The translations under genes were made by a program, and so were the position numbers. This document shows positions 36,649-45,910 of a stretch of DNA of 64,000 bases, piece after piece. The stretch covers positions 2,022,501-2,086,500 of the forward strand of contig NZ_CP147251.1 in the NCBI RefSeq assembly GCF_017426705.2, given 5' to 3'. Each line of letters opens with the position of its first letter. Position 1 is the stretch's first letter. This stretch comes from Enterococcus sp. DIV2402 (GTDB taxonomy: Bacteria > Bacillota > Bacilli > Lactobacillales > Enterococcaceae). A model generated the notes under the pieces. That model was not told the DNA's origin. It ran no database searches and saw only the letters and a program-made list of their open reading frames with translations.

Positions 36649-38977
36649 AAAATGTACGTAGTTCCTTTACTAAATCCTGTGGACGATAACACACAGTCGG
36701 TTGCCAATGTGGTGGAAATAATTGGCGATAACGCAGTGTATTGAAGCGTTGGTCAAGTAACAAAACTACACCTACATCTGTTAAATCACGGATAACACGT
36801 CCCGCTGCTTGTAAAACCTTATTCATTCCTGGTAATTGATACGCATATTCAAATCCTGAATCGGTGTGCTCATCAAAATATTCACGAATTAGTTCTTGCT
36901 CATGATTAATTTGTGGTAATCCAACCCCAACAATTGCACTACCTATTAGGCGCGTTCCTTTTAGATCGATACCTTCAGAGAAAATTCCTCCTAAAACACA
37001 AAAGCCAACCAATGTTTCTGCAGGATTAGCAACAAACTTTGCTAAAAATTGTTCTCTTTCTTCTTCATTCATCTCAGTATCTTGGACCATCGTTTGAACA
37101 GTTGGAAAAAGTTCTTTAAATAGTTGGTAAGTGTCATCAAGATATTTATATGACGGAAAAAAGACCAGATAATTTCCAGTTTTTTCTTGAACCATTGTAG
37201 CAATTGCTTCAACAATGTTTGGCAAACTATTTTGGCGTTGCTTATAGGTGGTTTGAATATAGTTTGTCAAACAAATTTTCTGATTCTCAATAGGAAAAGG
37301 ACTCGTTAAGCGATATCGTAAAGCATCGCTTCCTCCTCCTAACATTTCTTGATAATAGTTTAGAGGACTAAAACTCGCTGAAAATAAAATACTCGCACTT
37401 CCCTTTTCTAACATTTTTTCCAAAAATGGAGCGGGTTCAATACAAAATTGACGAATACGCATGTCGTATGCATTTATTTCAACGGTTGTCTCATAATGAT
37501 CATCATAAAATTCACTGATTTTTAGAAAATGCAAACAATCAAAATAAACTGTTAAAAGTTTTTCTTGTGCTGGATGTTCAGAATGTGCTGCTAACCACTC
37601 TTTGCTTAACTCACTAAACTTAAATAGTTGATTTAATAAGCTTTCAACTGGAGGTGCTTGATGATGAAATGTCCAATTGTCTTCTTTGGCAATTTGTTCC
37701 ATAGCGGCAAATTCTTTGTCAATTTTATTTAACACTCGACGAATCTTTTTAAAGTCTTTTGGTAATTGCTCTTTTATTTGTTTAAACGCAGAACGAGTAA
37801 TCGTTGCTGAATACATCTCACGTGAACGACTGACTAAATTATGTGCTTCATCTACTAAAAAATAATATTTTTCTTCTGGTTCCTCAAAAAAACGTCGCAA
37901 ATAAACAGTTGGATCAAACAAATAATTATAGTCCCCTACAATCACATCACAAAACAAGCTAACATCTAAAGACAATTCAAAGGGACATAACCGGTGCTTT
38001 TTGGCATATTCTTCAATAACTGGACGGGTAAATTGATTTTCGTGATGTAATAAATCCCATAAGCCTTCATTAATACGATTGTAATACCCATCTGCATACG
38101 GACAATCATCTGGATTACATTTGCGCTCATCTAAAAAACAAATTTTATCTTTGGCTGTTAATGTGACACTTTTCGTTTCAGCACCAACATCAGCTAATGC
38201 TTTAAGTGCATCTTCAGCAACTTGACGAGTAATCGTTTTAGCAGTTAAATAAAAAATTCGGTCTGCCCGTTCTTCTCCTAAAGCTTTGAATGCTGGAAAA
38301 AGAGTGGAAATTGTCTTTCCTGTCCCAGTAGGTGCTTCTACAAACAGGCGTTGCTGATTACGTAAGGTTTTATATGCAGCAACGGCTAATTCTCGCTGTC
38401 CTTTTCGATACGAATCATACGGAAATGCTAACGCTTGAAGCGTAGAGGTTCTTAAGCGACGCCAATCTTCTTGGAAAAGTAACCATTTGTGGTATTCTAT
38501 CAACAGCTCTTCAAAAAAACTTTTTAAAAACTCAAAAGTATACTCTCTTTTTTGACGGGTAATTAGTTCTTCTGTTGTTTGAAAATAAGTTAATTGTACT
38601 GAAATCTTATCAAGTTCTTCTTGCAAACTATAGAGATAGGCATACACCATTCCTTGATAAAAAAATAGTTCAATTTGGTCTTCACTTAAGTCTTCAAATT
38701 GAACTTCTGATGTTTTGATTTCATCTACAATCCAACGATTTTCTTGGAAAAAGATGCCATCAGCCCGACCTTCGACACTAATCTCATCCCCATTCACTAA
38801 AGCTTCAGTTTTTAAAAAGACTTCTTTTTGATATTCCTCTCCTGCTGCTTTTTGCAATTTACGATGGATTCGTGCGCCCTCTTGTGCTGTATGGTTACTG
38901 GTTTTACGATTATCAATGCTTCCTTTTCGTAAAATAAATTCAACCAATTTACGAACAGAAATCTTTCCTCGTTTCAT
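36629..38977 (-). CDS. DinG/XPD-type ATP-dependent DNA helicase with N-terminal PD-(D/E)XK-like domain
   Basis: 782 residues. N-terminal about 170 residues resemble a Cas4/RecB-type nuclease fold (GRADGIFF with D73, then VDEIKT with E86 and K88). Helicase core: Walker A APTGTGKT (215-222), iron-sulphur cysteines around CFLDERKCNPDDCPYADG and RLCPFE (about 278-335), Walker B FLVDEAHNLV, and motif VI region QAAGRVIRD. Such fused proteins process damaged or branched DNA. Stand-alone gene convergent with the HxlR gene. Confidence 0.9.
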   Translation of the reverse strand: MKRGKISVRKLVEFILRKGSIDNRKTSNHTAQEGARIHRKLQKAAGEEYQKEVFLKTEALVNGDEISVEGRADGIFFQENRWIVDEIKTSEVQFEDLSEDQIELFFYQGMVYAYLYSLQEELDKISVQLTYFQTTEELITRQKREYTFEFLKSFFEELLIEYHKWLLFQEDWRRLRTSTLQALAFPYDSYRKGQRELAVAAYKTLRNQQRLFVEAPTGTGKTISTLFPAFKALGEERADRIFYLTAKTITRQVAEDALKALADVGAETKSVTLTAKDKICFLDERKCNPDDCPYADGYYNRINEGLWDLLHHENQFTRPVIEEYAKKHRLCPFELSLDVSLFCDVIVGDYNYLFDPTVYLRRFFEEPEEKYYFLVDEAHNLVSRSREMYSATITRSAFKQIKEQLPKDFKKIRRVLNKIDKEFAAMEQIAKEDNWTFHHQAPPVESLLNQLFKFSELSKEWLAAHSEHPAQEKLLTVYFDCLHFLKISEFYDDHYETTVEINAYDMRIRQFCIEPAPFLEKMLEKGSASILFSASFSPLNYYQEMLGGGSDALRYRLTSPFPIENQKICLTNYIQTTYKQRQNSLPNIVEAIATMVQEKTGNYLVFFPSYKYLDDTYQLFKELFPTVQTMVQDTEMNEEEREQFLAKFVANPAETLVGFCVLGGIFSEGIDLKGTRLIGSAIVGVGLPQINHEQELIREYFDEHTDSGFEYAYQLPGMNKVLQAAGRVIRDLTDVGVVLLLDQRFNTLRYRQLFPPHWQPTVCYRPQDLVKELRTFWQKTSN

Positions 38978-39057
38978 CTTGTCACCTTCTTCAACCTACT
39001 ATTATAGCGATTTCCTGGTAAATGTATAGCGAACAAAACGAACTTTAAAAAGACCTT

Positions 39058-39429
39058 TTATTTTTTGCTCATAAAATCTTTCAATAACTCTAAAAAATGT
39101 CGAAATGGCGTCGTATCAATTCCCATTTTTTTATAATTTTCTAAAATAGACTGTAATTCTAACCACAAATAGCCAACATACAGGACGTATAACATCACAA
39201 TTCCTGTAAAACCGGGCAATAAAAATGCCACTGGTAAAAAGAAAACTAAAAGCATCATGCTAGCTATTTTTCGCAAGATACCGTTAATTCCTATTTTTGA
39301 AGTGATTTCTTGCTTAATTTTTGCTGCAATAATCCCACTAAAAAAATCCACAATCATAGCTCCTGCTAAAATCGATAACAAATACAAAATTTGTTGTTCT
39401 TTTAACTGATTTATCCATTCATCTATCAT
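39058..39429 (-). CDS. Phage-type holin (holin family 4-like), chromosomal
   Basis: 123 residues from MIDEWINQL, which has AAAGGAGAG. Three to four membrane segments, DFFSGIIAAKIKQEITSKIGINGILRKIASM in the style of toxin-secretion/phage lysis holins (Bacteriophage_holin_4). No lysin or other phage gene is adjacent, so it may be a domesticated holin. Forms pores or assists protein export in relatives. Confidence 0.75.
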   Translation of the reverse strand: MIDEWINQLKEQQILYLLSILAGAMIVDFFSGIIAAKIKQEITSKIGINGILRKIASMMLLVFFLPVAFLLPGFTGIVMLYVLYVGYLWLELQSILENYKKMGIDTTPFRHFLELLKDFMSKK

Positions 39430-39472
39430 ATTTTTCTCTCCTTTCAATCATACAAACGAAAAAAGAAGAAAA

Positions 39473-39514
39473 AATGTAAAAGAAATTTTGCGAAAAACAA
39501 AATTTCTTTTACAT
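39473..39514 (-). terminator. Strong inverted repeat after the lipoprotein gene
   Basis: Perfect 17-bp arms ATGTAAAAGAAATTTTG / CAAAATTTCTTTTACAT with a 7-base loop, ending at the lipoprotein stop codon; weak T run. Confidence 0.7.
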
Positions 39515-40009
39515 TTATTGCGTCATATCATATTGAACAGTATAAATTACATTATTTTCGTCACGAACACACGTTTTATCGTCTTGTTCAAAATAGAAAT
39601 TTTTTTCAAAATCGCCATTGTGTAAACGAATTTGCTTTTTGTTTACAAATAATTCTACTTGTTTAAAAGTCTCCTCATAAACTTCATAAGGATCCTCTTC
39701 CCAATTAGTAAGTAAAAATGTTTTTTCAAAATCATGATGAACGGTTTCTGGTGTTCCCTCGTTCGTTGGTACATATTGCTTTACTACAGTCAACGTACCT
39801 TGACTAAAATCGTATACTCCTTGATTTTGTGGAAAACCATTGTTATCTACTTGCATTAATAAGACATTTTTTGGTGTCTCTTCATCTAAAGCAGGTAAAC
39901 TTTCAACAACTAATGTATCTGCTGAATTAATGACTTCTGGAGATGATTGACAGGCAGCCCCTAATAAACAGAGCGTCGCCATATATGTTAGTAAAAGAAG
40001 CTTCTTCAA
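39515..40009 (-). CDS. Lipoprotein, function unknown
   Basis: 164 residues. Signal peptide with lipobox LGAAC (C20). The mature part has an acidic start and beta-strand pattern (ADTLVVESLPALDEETPKNV, KQIRLHNGDFEKNFYFEQDD). Not recognised. Stand-alone gene divergent from the metallo-beta-lactamase gene. Confidence 0.75.
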   Translation of the reverse strand: MKKLLLLTYMATLCLLGAACQSSPEVINSADTLVVESLPALDEETPKNVLLMQVDNNGFPQNQGVYDFSQGTLTVVKQYVPTNEGTPETVHHDFEKTFLLTNWEEDPYEVYEETFKQVELFVNKKQIRLHNGDFEKNFYFEQDDKTCVRDENNVIYTVQYDMTQ

Positions 40010-40249
40010 ACGTCATCCCCCTCACTTAATTAATATCTACATGTAGTATAACAAAGAGCCGTTTTAAAAAAATTCAAAACCAATCATTTTTCATTCAATT
40101 TTTAAATTACCTCCTTTCTTTTAATCAGATTCTAGAAGCTTTCTCAGATTTGAAGAAAATTCCCTTCTAAAAACAAGGATATTTTTTTGTTAGAAGTCAT
40201 AATTTACGTTATACTTATACCTGATAACACTCAGATGAGGAGGTCTTTT

Positions 40250-40861
40250 ATGAAAATTACACGTATTATAACAGGACGTATTGAAGAAAATTGTTACTTG
40301 GTTTGGCAAGCAGATACTCTTTTAATCATCGATCCAGGTGCTGATGCAGAGATCATTGTGGAGCAAATAAAAAAGACAGCTGCAACACCTGTAGCTATTT
40401 TATTGACCCACACCCATCACGATCATATCGGTGCGGTAGATCAATTACGTGATTTATATCAAATTCCTGTTTATGTACATCCTTTAGAAAAAGATTGGTT
40501 GCAAGACCCTGTTTTAAATTTATCGGGGGGACAAAATATCACTGCACGTCCAGCAGAATATGAACTAGCATTAAAAGAGTATACAATTGGTGGAATCACC
40601 TTTAATGTTCGTGCAACTCCTGGGCATTCCATTGGTAGTGTTAGCTTTGTCTTTGATGACTTTGTCGTTTCTGGGGATGCGCTGTTTCGTGGAAGCATTG
40701 GACGAACAGATTTATACACTGGTAACCTAGAACAATTATTAACGAGTATTACTACGCAACTCTTTACTTTACCAGATGAATTACCTGTTTATCCTGGGCA
40801 TGGCGATGCTACAACAATTGAACGTGAAAAACAAACAAATCCATTTTTTAAAAACAGATAG
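40250..40861 (+). CDS. MBL-fold metallo-hydrolase (glyoxalase II-like)
   Basis: 203 residues; start MKITRIITG has GAGGAGG. Metal motif THTHHDHIGAVD, then ATPGHSIGS, SGDALFRGSIGRTD and VYPGHGDAT, as in the YcbL/glyoxalase II group of hydrolases. Cytosolic thioester hydrolase by family. Twelve bases before a phosphatase gene, probably one operon. Confidence 0.92.
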   Translation: MKITRIITGRIEENCYLVWQADTLLIIDPGADAEIIVEQIKKTAATPVAILLTHTHHDHIGAVDQLRDLYQIPVYVHPLEKDWLQDPVLNLSGGQNITARPAEYELALKEYTIGGITFNVRATPGHSIGSVSFVFDDFVVSGDALFRGSIGRTDLYTGNLEQLLTSITTQLFTLPDELPVYPGHGDATTIEREKQTNPFFKNR

Positions 40862-40872
40862 GAGCGAAAATT

Positions 40873-41577
40873 ATGACAAAAACAGAGCTTTATATTGTTA
40901 GACATGGAAAAACAATGTTCAATACCCTCCAACGTGTACAAGGCTGGTGCGATACGCCGTTAACTAAAATAGGTGTTGAACGGATTCAGTACTTGGGACT
41001 GGGTTTACGCGACATCGATTTCTCAGAGGCCGTTTCAAGTGATAGTGGACGTGCAATTGAAACGATGCGTATTCTTTTGAGTGAACATCCTGATGGTCCC
41101 GTACTGCCCTATCGAGTAGATAAACGGATTCGTGAATGGTGTTTTGGCTCATTAGAAGGTGCGTATGATGCCGAAATGTGGGGCGTCATTCCACGTGTCT
41201 TAAATTTCAAAAATTATGATGAAATGATTGATCGTGATACTACCTTTAAAGAAATTTGCGAGGCAGTCTACAATGCCGACACCGCAAACTGGGCAGAAAC
41301 TTATGACGAATTAAGTACACGTGTCTTAAATGGCTTTGAAGATATTGCGCATCGTGTTGAAAAAAATGGTGGTGGCAAAGCGTTAGTTGTTTCTCACGGC
41401 TTAACCATTGCTTTCTTATTAAATTTAGTCCGCGAAGAAAACAATGTTCGAATGGATTTAGACAACGGATCTGTTACACGCCTAGTATATGAGAATGGCG
41501 CGTTTAATTGCGAAGAGATAGGTTCCACAGAGTATATTGAAAAAGGCATCGAAATTTCTAAAAATTTATTAAGCTAA
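40873..41577 (+). CDS. Histidine phosphatase (phosphoglycerate mutase-like) family protein
   Basis: 234 residues. Catalytic RHGKTMFN near the N-terminus (H12), SSDSGRAIETM, acid residue REWCFGSLEG and second histidine VVSHGLTIAFLL. Substrate not defined. GGAGCG site. Followed by a terminator. Confidence 0.9.
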   Translation: MTKTELYIVRHGKTMFNTLQRVQGWCDTPLTKIGVERIQYLGLGLRDIDFSEAVSSDSGRAIETMRILLSEHPDGPVLPYRVDKRIREWCFGSLEGAYDAEMWGVIPRVLNFKNYDEMIDRDTTFKEICEAVYNADTANWAETYDELSTRVLNGFEDIAHRVEKNGGGKALVVSHGLTIAFLLNLVREENNVRMDLDNGSVTRLVYENGAFNCEEIGSTEYIEKGIEISKNLLS

Positions 41578-41617
41578 GAAATTTTCATTTTTTAAAATAC
41601 TGATAAATCAACTTTAA

Positions 41618-41652
41618 AAACAGCAGACATTTTTTGTTTGCTGCTTTTTTTG
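41618..41652 (+). terminator. Terminator after the histidine phosphatase gene
   Basis: Stem CAGCAGACA / TGTTTGCTG (one G-T pair), loop of T, followed by seven T. Confidence 0.75.
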
Positions 41653-41724
41653 AAAAAAAGTTGGTAATCTTTTTTAGAAACGGTATACTTATCAATGTCA
41701 TTATGAAATGAAAGGAATGAAAAA

Positions 41725-42558
41725 ATGTTTTTCGAAAATATTATTAAAGCAATTATTTTGGGTATTATCGAAGGAATTACCGAATGGTTGCCAATTAGTA
41801 GCACGGGGCATTTAATCTTAGCGGATGAGTTTATTAAGCTCAACGCTTCTGAAGCCTTTATGACAATGTTTAATGTGGTCATTCAATTAGGAGCAATTTT
41901 AGCGGTTGTCGTTCTTTATTTTAATAAACTCAATCCATTTTCTCCGTCTAAGACAACTGAACAGAATCGCGAGACTTGGTCTTTGTGGTTTAAAGTAATT
42001 GTAGCGATTATTCCATCGGTCATTATCGGATTGCCTTTAGATGATTGGTTAGAAGAAAACTTCCATAGCTTTTTACCAGTTGCAATTATGTTAATCGTTT
42101 ATGGGATTGCCTTTATTGTGGTTGAAAAACGCAATAAATCAAAAACACCAAAGATTACTGATTTAACACAAATTACGTATCAATTTGCCTTACTTATTGG
42201 TATGTTCCAAGTTCTTGCATTAATTCCTGGAACTTCTCGTTCAGGGGCAACCATTTTAGGAGGTATCCTAATTGGCGCCTCTCGCTTCGTTTCAGCTGAG
42301 TTCTCCTTTTTCTTAGGTATTCCAACGATGTTTGGTGCAAGCTTGCTAAAAATCGTTAAATTCGTCGCTGGTGGTAATTCATTTGATATGAATGGTATTA
42401 TCATCTTACTTGTTGGTACAGTCGTATCATTTATCGTCTCAATTATTGCCATTAAATTCTTAATGAACTACATCAAGAAAAATGATTTTACTGCATTTGG
42501 TTGGTATCGAATCATTCTTGGTATTATCTTAATTGGCTATTGGGCATTTGTGATGTAA
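41725..42558 (+). CDS. uppP: Undecaprenyl-diphosphatase (BacA/UppP)
   Basis: 277 residues with about eight membrane helices. Signature motifs [17 protein letters not shown] (15-31) and [13 protein letters not shown]. Recycles the lipid carrier for cell wall synthesis on the outer face of the membrane; associated with bacitracin tolerance. Start preceded by GAAAGGA. Ends in a bidirectional terminator. Confidence 0.96.
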   Translation: MFFENIIKAIILGIIEGITEWLPISSTGHLILADEFIKLNASEAFMTMFNVVIQLGAILAVVVLYFNKLNPFSPSKTTEQNRETWSLWFKVIVAIIPSVIIGLPLDDWLEENFHSFLPVAIMLIVYGIAFIVVEKRNKSKTPKITDLTQITYQFALLIGMFQVLALIPGTSRSGATILGGILIGASRFVSAEFSFFLGIPTMFGASLLKIVKFVAGGNSFDMNGIIILLVGTVVSFIVSIIAIKFLMNYIKKNDFTAFGWYRIILGIILIGYWAFVM

Positions 42559-42600
42559 AAAAAAGAGATGCTGCTTTTATGCAGACATCTCTTTTTTTTA
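42559..42600. terminator. Bidirectional terminator
   Basis: Stem AAAGAGATG-CTGC / GCAG-CATCTCTTT with one bulge, between A8 and T8 tracts, serving uppP and the DUF47 gene. Confidence 0.88.
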
Positions 42601-43221
42601 CGTATTTTTAATAATCAAACCATCGATGATATCCACGGCTTCTTCACTTGCATTTAAGATAGATTCAAAACGATCATAAATCTCTTTCCATTTTATGATT
42701 TCTAAAACATTTGTCTCTTCACTAAATAGTTGTTTTTTCAAATTACTAAACAACAAATCGCCTTCTGATTCAACATCATTTACTTCGACAATCATATTTT
42801 TTAGAGTTTTAGAATTTTTAAACTTAGGAAATTCTAACATCGCTGTATGAACGCCACGAGCTGCTTTATTCACTAAGCTAGCAAAATGCTCTGTCTCTGG
42901 GCGCATTTCTGTAATCACTAAATTTTCAAATAAATACGTCATACCATTGATACCATCGATAATGTCATCTAAACATTCAGAAATAATCAAAATATCTTCA
43001 CGGTCAATCGGTGTAATAAACGCATCGTATAATTCGTTTGTTAATTCATCAATCATACGGTCGTTTTCTTTTTCCAAGCGATGAATTTCTTCAGCTTTTG
43101 TCTCAAATGTGCTAACAGAATAATTATTTATAATATCTTCTAAAATTTCTGCTGCTTTGTGTGAATTTTCTGCTAAAAGTTCCATTGTATTAAAATAGTT
43201 GTATTGTTTTTTTCTTGCCAT
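42598..43221 (-). CDS. DUF47/PhoU-like phosphate transport accessory protein
   Basis: 207 residues, all-helical. Family marks: NDRMIDELTNELYDAFITPIDREDI, LDDIIDGING and YDRFESILNASEEAVDIIDGL. DUF47 proteins regulate Pit-type phosphate transporters; the gene follows pit by 12 bases and has AAGGAGAG, a classic pit operon. Confidence 0.92.
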   Translation of the reverse strand: MARKKQYNYFNTMELLAENSHKAAEILEDIINNYSVSTFETKAEEIHRLEKENDRMIDELTNELYDAFITPIDREDILIISECLDDIIDGINGMTYLFENLVITEMRPETEHFASLVNKAARGVHTAMLEFPKFKNSKTLKNMIVEVNDVESEGDLLFSNLKKQLFSEETNVLEIIKWKEIYDRFESILNASEEAVDIIDGLIIKNT

Positions 43222-43233
43222 GTTTTTCTCTCC

Positions 43234-44250
43234 TTAAAAAATTGCAACAAACAGTTTCGCCATCACATATGCAATAACTCCACATCCTGGGAAAGTCATT
43301 ACCCACGCAAAAACCATTTCTTTGACGATCCGCCAATCGACACTTGATAAACGTCGAGATGCACCGACACCCATAATTGCAGTTGTTTTTGTATGTGTTG
43401 TTGAAACAGGGATTCCAAAAATAGAAGCTAAGAACAAGCAAATTGCTGCACTTAAGTCCGCAGAAAATCCTTGGTATGTTTCTAATTTAACCATGTCCAT
43501 TCCGACTGATTTAATGATACGCATACCACCTACTGATGTTCCAATTCCCATTGTGATTGAACATAACGCCATCACCCAAATAGGGATAACAAATCCATTC
43601 CCTGTTTTTTCAGCTAAGTTATTATAAAATAATCCTAGCATAAATACACCCATAAATTTTTGTCCATCTTGTGCGCCATGCAAAAAAGCGTTTGCCGCTG
43701 CTGCACTTGCTTGGCCCCACGTGAAAAATTTATTCGCTTTTCTTCTTGGTACATCACGGAAAATCAACACAAGTAATTTTGTGATTAAATAACCGCCTCC
43801 AAATCCTAGGACAGTTGAAACAACCAAGCCAATAAGAACTTTTGTCCATTCTTGTCCATTGACAGCATTGAAACCGCCTAATGCCATAGCTGAACCAGTT
43901 AACCCAGCAATTAATGCATGTGATTCACTAGTTGGAATACCAAAATACCACGCAGCAACTGCCCAAACGACAATAGAAAATAGCGAAGCTGCGAGCGCTA
44001 CTTGGGCTGCTTGAATTCCTTGAGAGTCAAATGAAACAATATTACTAATTGTTTCTGCTACTTGTGCATTAAAGAATGTCATTACTAACGCACCTAAAAA
44101 GTTCATTACTACCGCAATACCAATCGCCACATTCGGTCTTAAGACACGTGTCGAAACTGCAGTCGCAATTGCATTCGGGGCATCTGTCCATCCGTTTACA
44201 AAGATTACACCCATTACAAGTGTAATGGTAATAACTAATGCAATGCTCAA
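43234..44250 (-). CDS. pit: Inorganic phosphate transporter, PiT family
   Basis: 338 residues with about ten membrane helices. PiT duplications visible: GWTDAPNAIATAVSTRVL near the N-terminus and GIPVSTTHTKTTAIMGVG near the C-terminus. Initiates at TTG with GGTGG upstream; no better start. Imports phosphate (or metal phosphate) with a cation. Followed by its DUF47 partner. Confidence 0.93.
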   Translation of the reverse strand: MSIALVITITLVMGVIFVNGWTDAPNAIATAVSTRVLRPNVAIGIAVVMNFLGALVMTFFNAQVAETISNIVSFDSQGIQAAQVALAASLFSIVVWAVAAWYFGIPTSESHALIAGLTGSAMALGGFNAVNGQEWTKVLIGLVVSTVLGFGGGYLITKLLVLIFRDVPRRKANKFFTWGQASAAAANAFLHGAQDGQKFMGVFMLGLFYNNLAEKTGNGFVIPIWVMALCSITMGIGTSVGGMRIIKSVGMDMVKLETYQGFSADLSAAICLFLASIFGIPVSTTHTKTTAIMGVGASRRLSSVDWRIVKEMVFAWVMTFPGCGVIAYVMAKLFVAIF

Positions 44251-44441
44251 AATTTACACCACCATTTCGTTTTTCGTTGTCATCATAGCATAAAACTAAC
44301 ATTAGATGGAAGCAATTTTTTAAAGAAAGGTTTCTTTTGTATAAAAAAAGTAAATTTTGAAAACAAAAGCTGTTTTTTTCGTAAATTATTTGTAAAATTC
44401 ACTATTTTTTGTGTTAAGTAAAATTTCTTTACAACTTATTA

Positions 44442-44470
44442 TTGCATTGCTCCCTTTGTTTATGTATAAT
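44442..44470 (+). promoter_or_regulatory. sigma-A promoter of rpsT
   Basis: TTGCAT and TATAAT with a 17-base spacer, about 60 bases upstream of the start. A perfect hairpin TTATACG-T5-CGTATAA lies in the leader before the GGAGGTG ribosome site. Confidence 0.8.
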
Positions 44471-44528
44471 GACTAGTGTTGATTTATACGTTTTTCGTAT
44501 AATAACTTTTTATTCGGAGGTGAAACAA

Positions 44529-44783
44529 ATGCCAAACATTGAATCTGCAATCAAACGTGTGCGTACAAGCGAAATTGCTAACGCTAAAAATTCATCTCAA
44601 TTGAGCACAATGCGTACAGCAATCAAAAAATTTGATCAAGCTGTTGAAGCCGGTGCTGATAACGTAGATGCGTTATTTAAAGATGCTGTCAAAGCAATCG
44701 ATATGGCTGAGTCAAAAGGATTAATCCATAAAAACAAAGCTGGCCGTGACAAATCTCGTCTAAGCAAAAAAATCGCTAAATAA
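44529..44783 (+). CDS. rpsT: 30S ribosomal protein S20
   Basis: 84 residues from [13 protein letters not shown]. Typical basic helical S20 sequence ending [15 protein letters not shown]. Binds 16S rRNA early in 30S assembly. Own promoter; convergent with holA across a shared terminator, the usual arrangement in Firmicutes. Confidence 0.97.
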   Translation: MPNIESAIKRVRTSEIANAKNSSQLSTMRTAIKKFDQAVEAGADNVDALFKDAVKAIDMAESKGLIHKNKAGRDKSRLSKKIAK

Positions 44784-44785
44784 TT

Positions 44786-44824
44786 AAAAAAAAGAGGGTA
44801 AGCGTAAAGCTTCTCCTCTTTTTT
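44786..44824. terminator. Bidirectional terminator between rpsT and holA
   Basis: Stem AAAGAGGGTAAGC / GCTTCTCCTCTTT with near-complete pairing and T7 after it. Confidence 0.88.
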
Positions 44825-45855
44825 TATTTTCCGTGTAAGCGATGAGCTGTTTTCAAAACAAACAATTGGAATAAAAACTCTTTTTCCATGCGTCCACTTT
44901 TTATTAAGTAATCATTTTCAATTAGCTCATCATAAAGATGTGCTAAATCTTTTTGATTCAGTTTTTTTGCTTGTTGCATCGCAAGTTTTACCCGATATGG
45001 ATGCACTTTTAAGGTCTCTGCAATATTTCCTTGTTGATAACCAATTTTCATTAAAATTGCCGTTTGCAGTAACAAACGAATCTGACTAATTAAAATTGCA
45101 TTGATTTTAATCGTCTCTTCTCCTTGAATATATAAGTCATCATACAAACGTAAAGCCGCTTCGGTTTTTCCTTGTAATACATAATTTGTTAAGTCAAAAA
45201 CATTATCTTCTAAGGATTTAGGGACAAGTTGTTCCACAGCTTGTTTTGAAATTCTTTTTTGTTCTCCTGCATATAAGCGAAGTTTCTCTAACTCTTGCAT
45301 GGCTTTGGATAAACGCATATCTGTTAAACGGATAAACAATTCAAACGCATCTCGTGCCATCACTAACTCGTCATTATCCAACGTCTGTTGCAAATAACGA
45401 CGAACCTCTGCTTCTTTCATTGGTTGAACATCGATGACTGTTGCTGCTTTTTTTAGCTGTTTGGTAATTTTTTTACGCTCATCTAATTTTTCATAGGCGG
45501 CAAAAAAGACAACAATCGATGTGTCGTTTGGGTCTTTAAGATATTCTAATAAACCTTCAATATTATGTTCAGGTGCATTGCTCTTTTTTTCTGCAGTTAG
45601 AAAAAAAGGATTGTCAACAAATATCAAACGGTAGTCTCCAAAAAAAGGCGTCGATTGTGCCTCATCCAATACCATGTCTAAGGAATCTTGTTCTAAGTCA
45701 AATTGTGCAAAGTTCAAGTCATCTTGGTCAACATTCAAACTCTCTAAAAAAACATCTCGAATTTGTTGTTGTAAAAAATCTTCCGTTCCTAGGACAACAT
45801 AGAGTGATTGGAATTTTTGTGAGCGAATCTCTTGTAGGGCTTGTTGGGTATTCAT
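44824..45855 (-). CDS. holA: DNA polymerase III subunit delta
   Basis: 343 residues. N-terminal SLYVVLGTEDFLQQQIRD, mid-region FFAAYEKLDERKKITKQLK, and C-terminal LHPYRVKLAMQQAKKL helix bundle, as in HolA. Opens the sliding clamp in the clamp-loader complex. GGAGAGG site; downstream of comEC, the common Firmicute order. Confidence 0.95.
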   Translation of the reverse strand: MNTQQALQEIRSQKFQSLYVVLGTEDFLQQQIRDVFLESLNVDQDDLNFAQFDLEQDSLDMVLDEAQSTPFFGDYRLIFVDNPFFLTAEKKSNAPEHNIEGLLEYLKDPNDTSIVVFFAAYEKLDERKKITKQLKKAATVIDVQPMKEAEVRRYLQQTLDNDELVMARDAFELFIRLTDMRLSKAMQELEKLRLYAGEQKRISKQAVEQLVPKSLEDNVFDLTNYVLQGKTEAALRLYDDLYIQGEETIKINAILISQIRLLLQTAILMKIGYQQGNIAETLKVHPYRVKLAMQQAKKLNQKDLAHLYDELIENDYLIKSGRMEKEFLFQLFVLKTAHRLHGK

Positions 45856-45910
45856 CTATTTTCCTCTCCAATCTTTCATTGGTTATCCTACCATGAAGCA
45901 ATCTTAAATG

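Noticed and set aside
39058..39429. Prophage suggested by the holin-like gene
   Set aside because: No lysin, portal, terminase or integrase nearby; a single domesticated holin is simpler.
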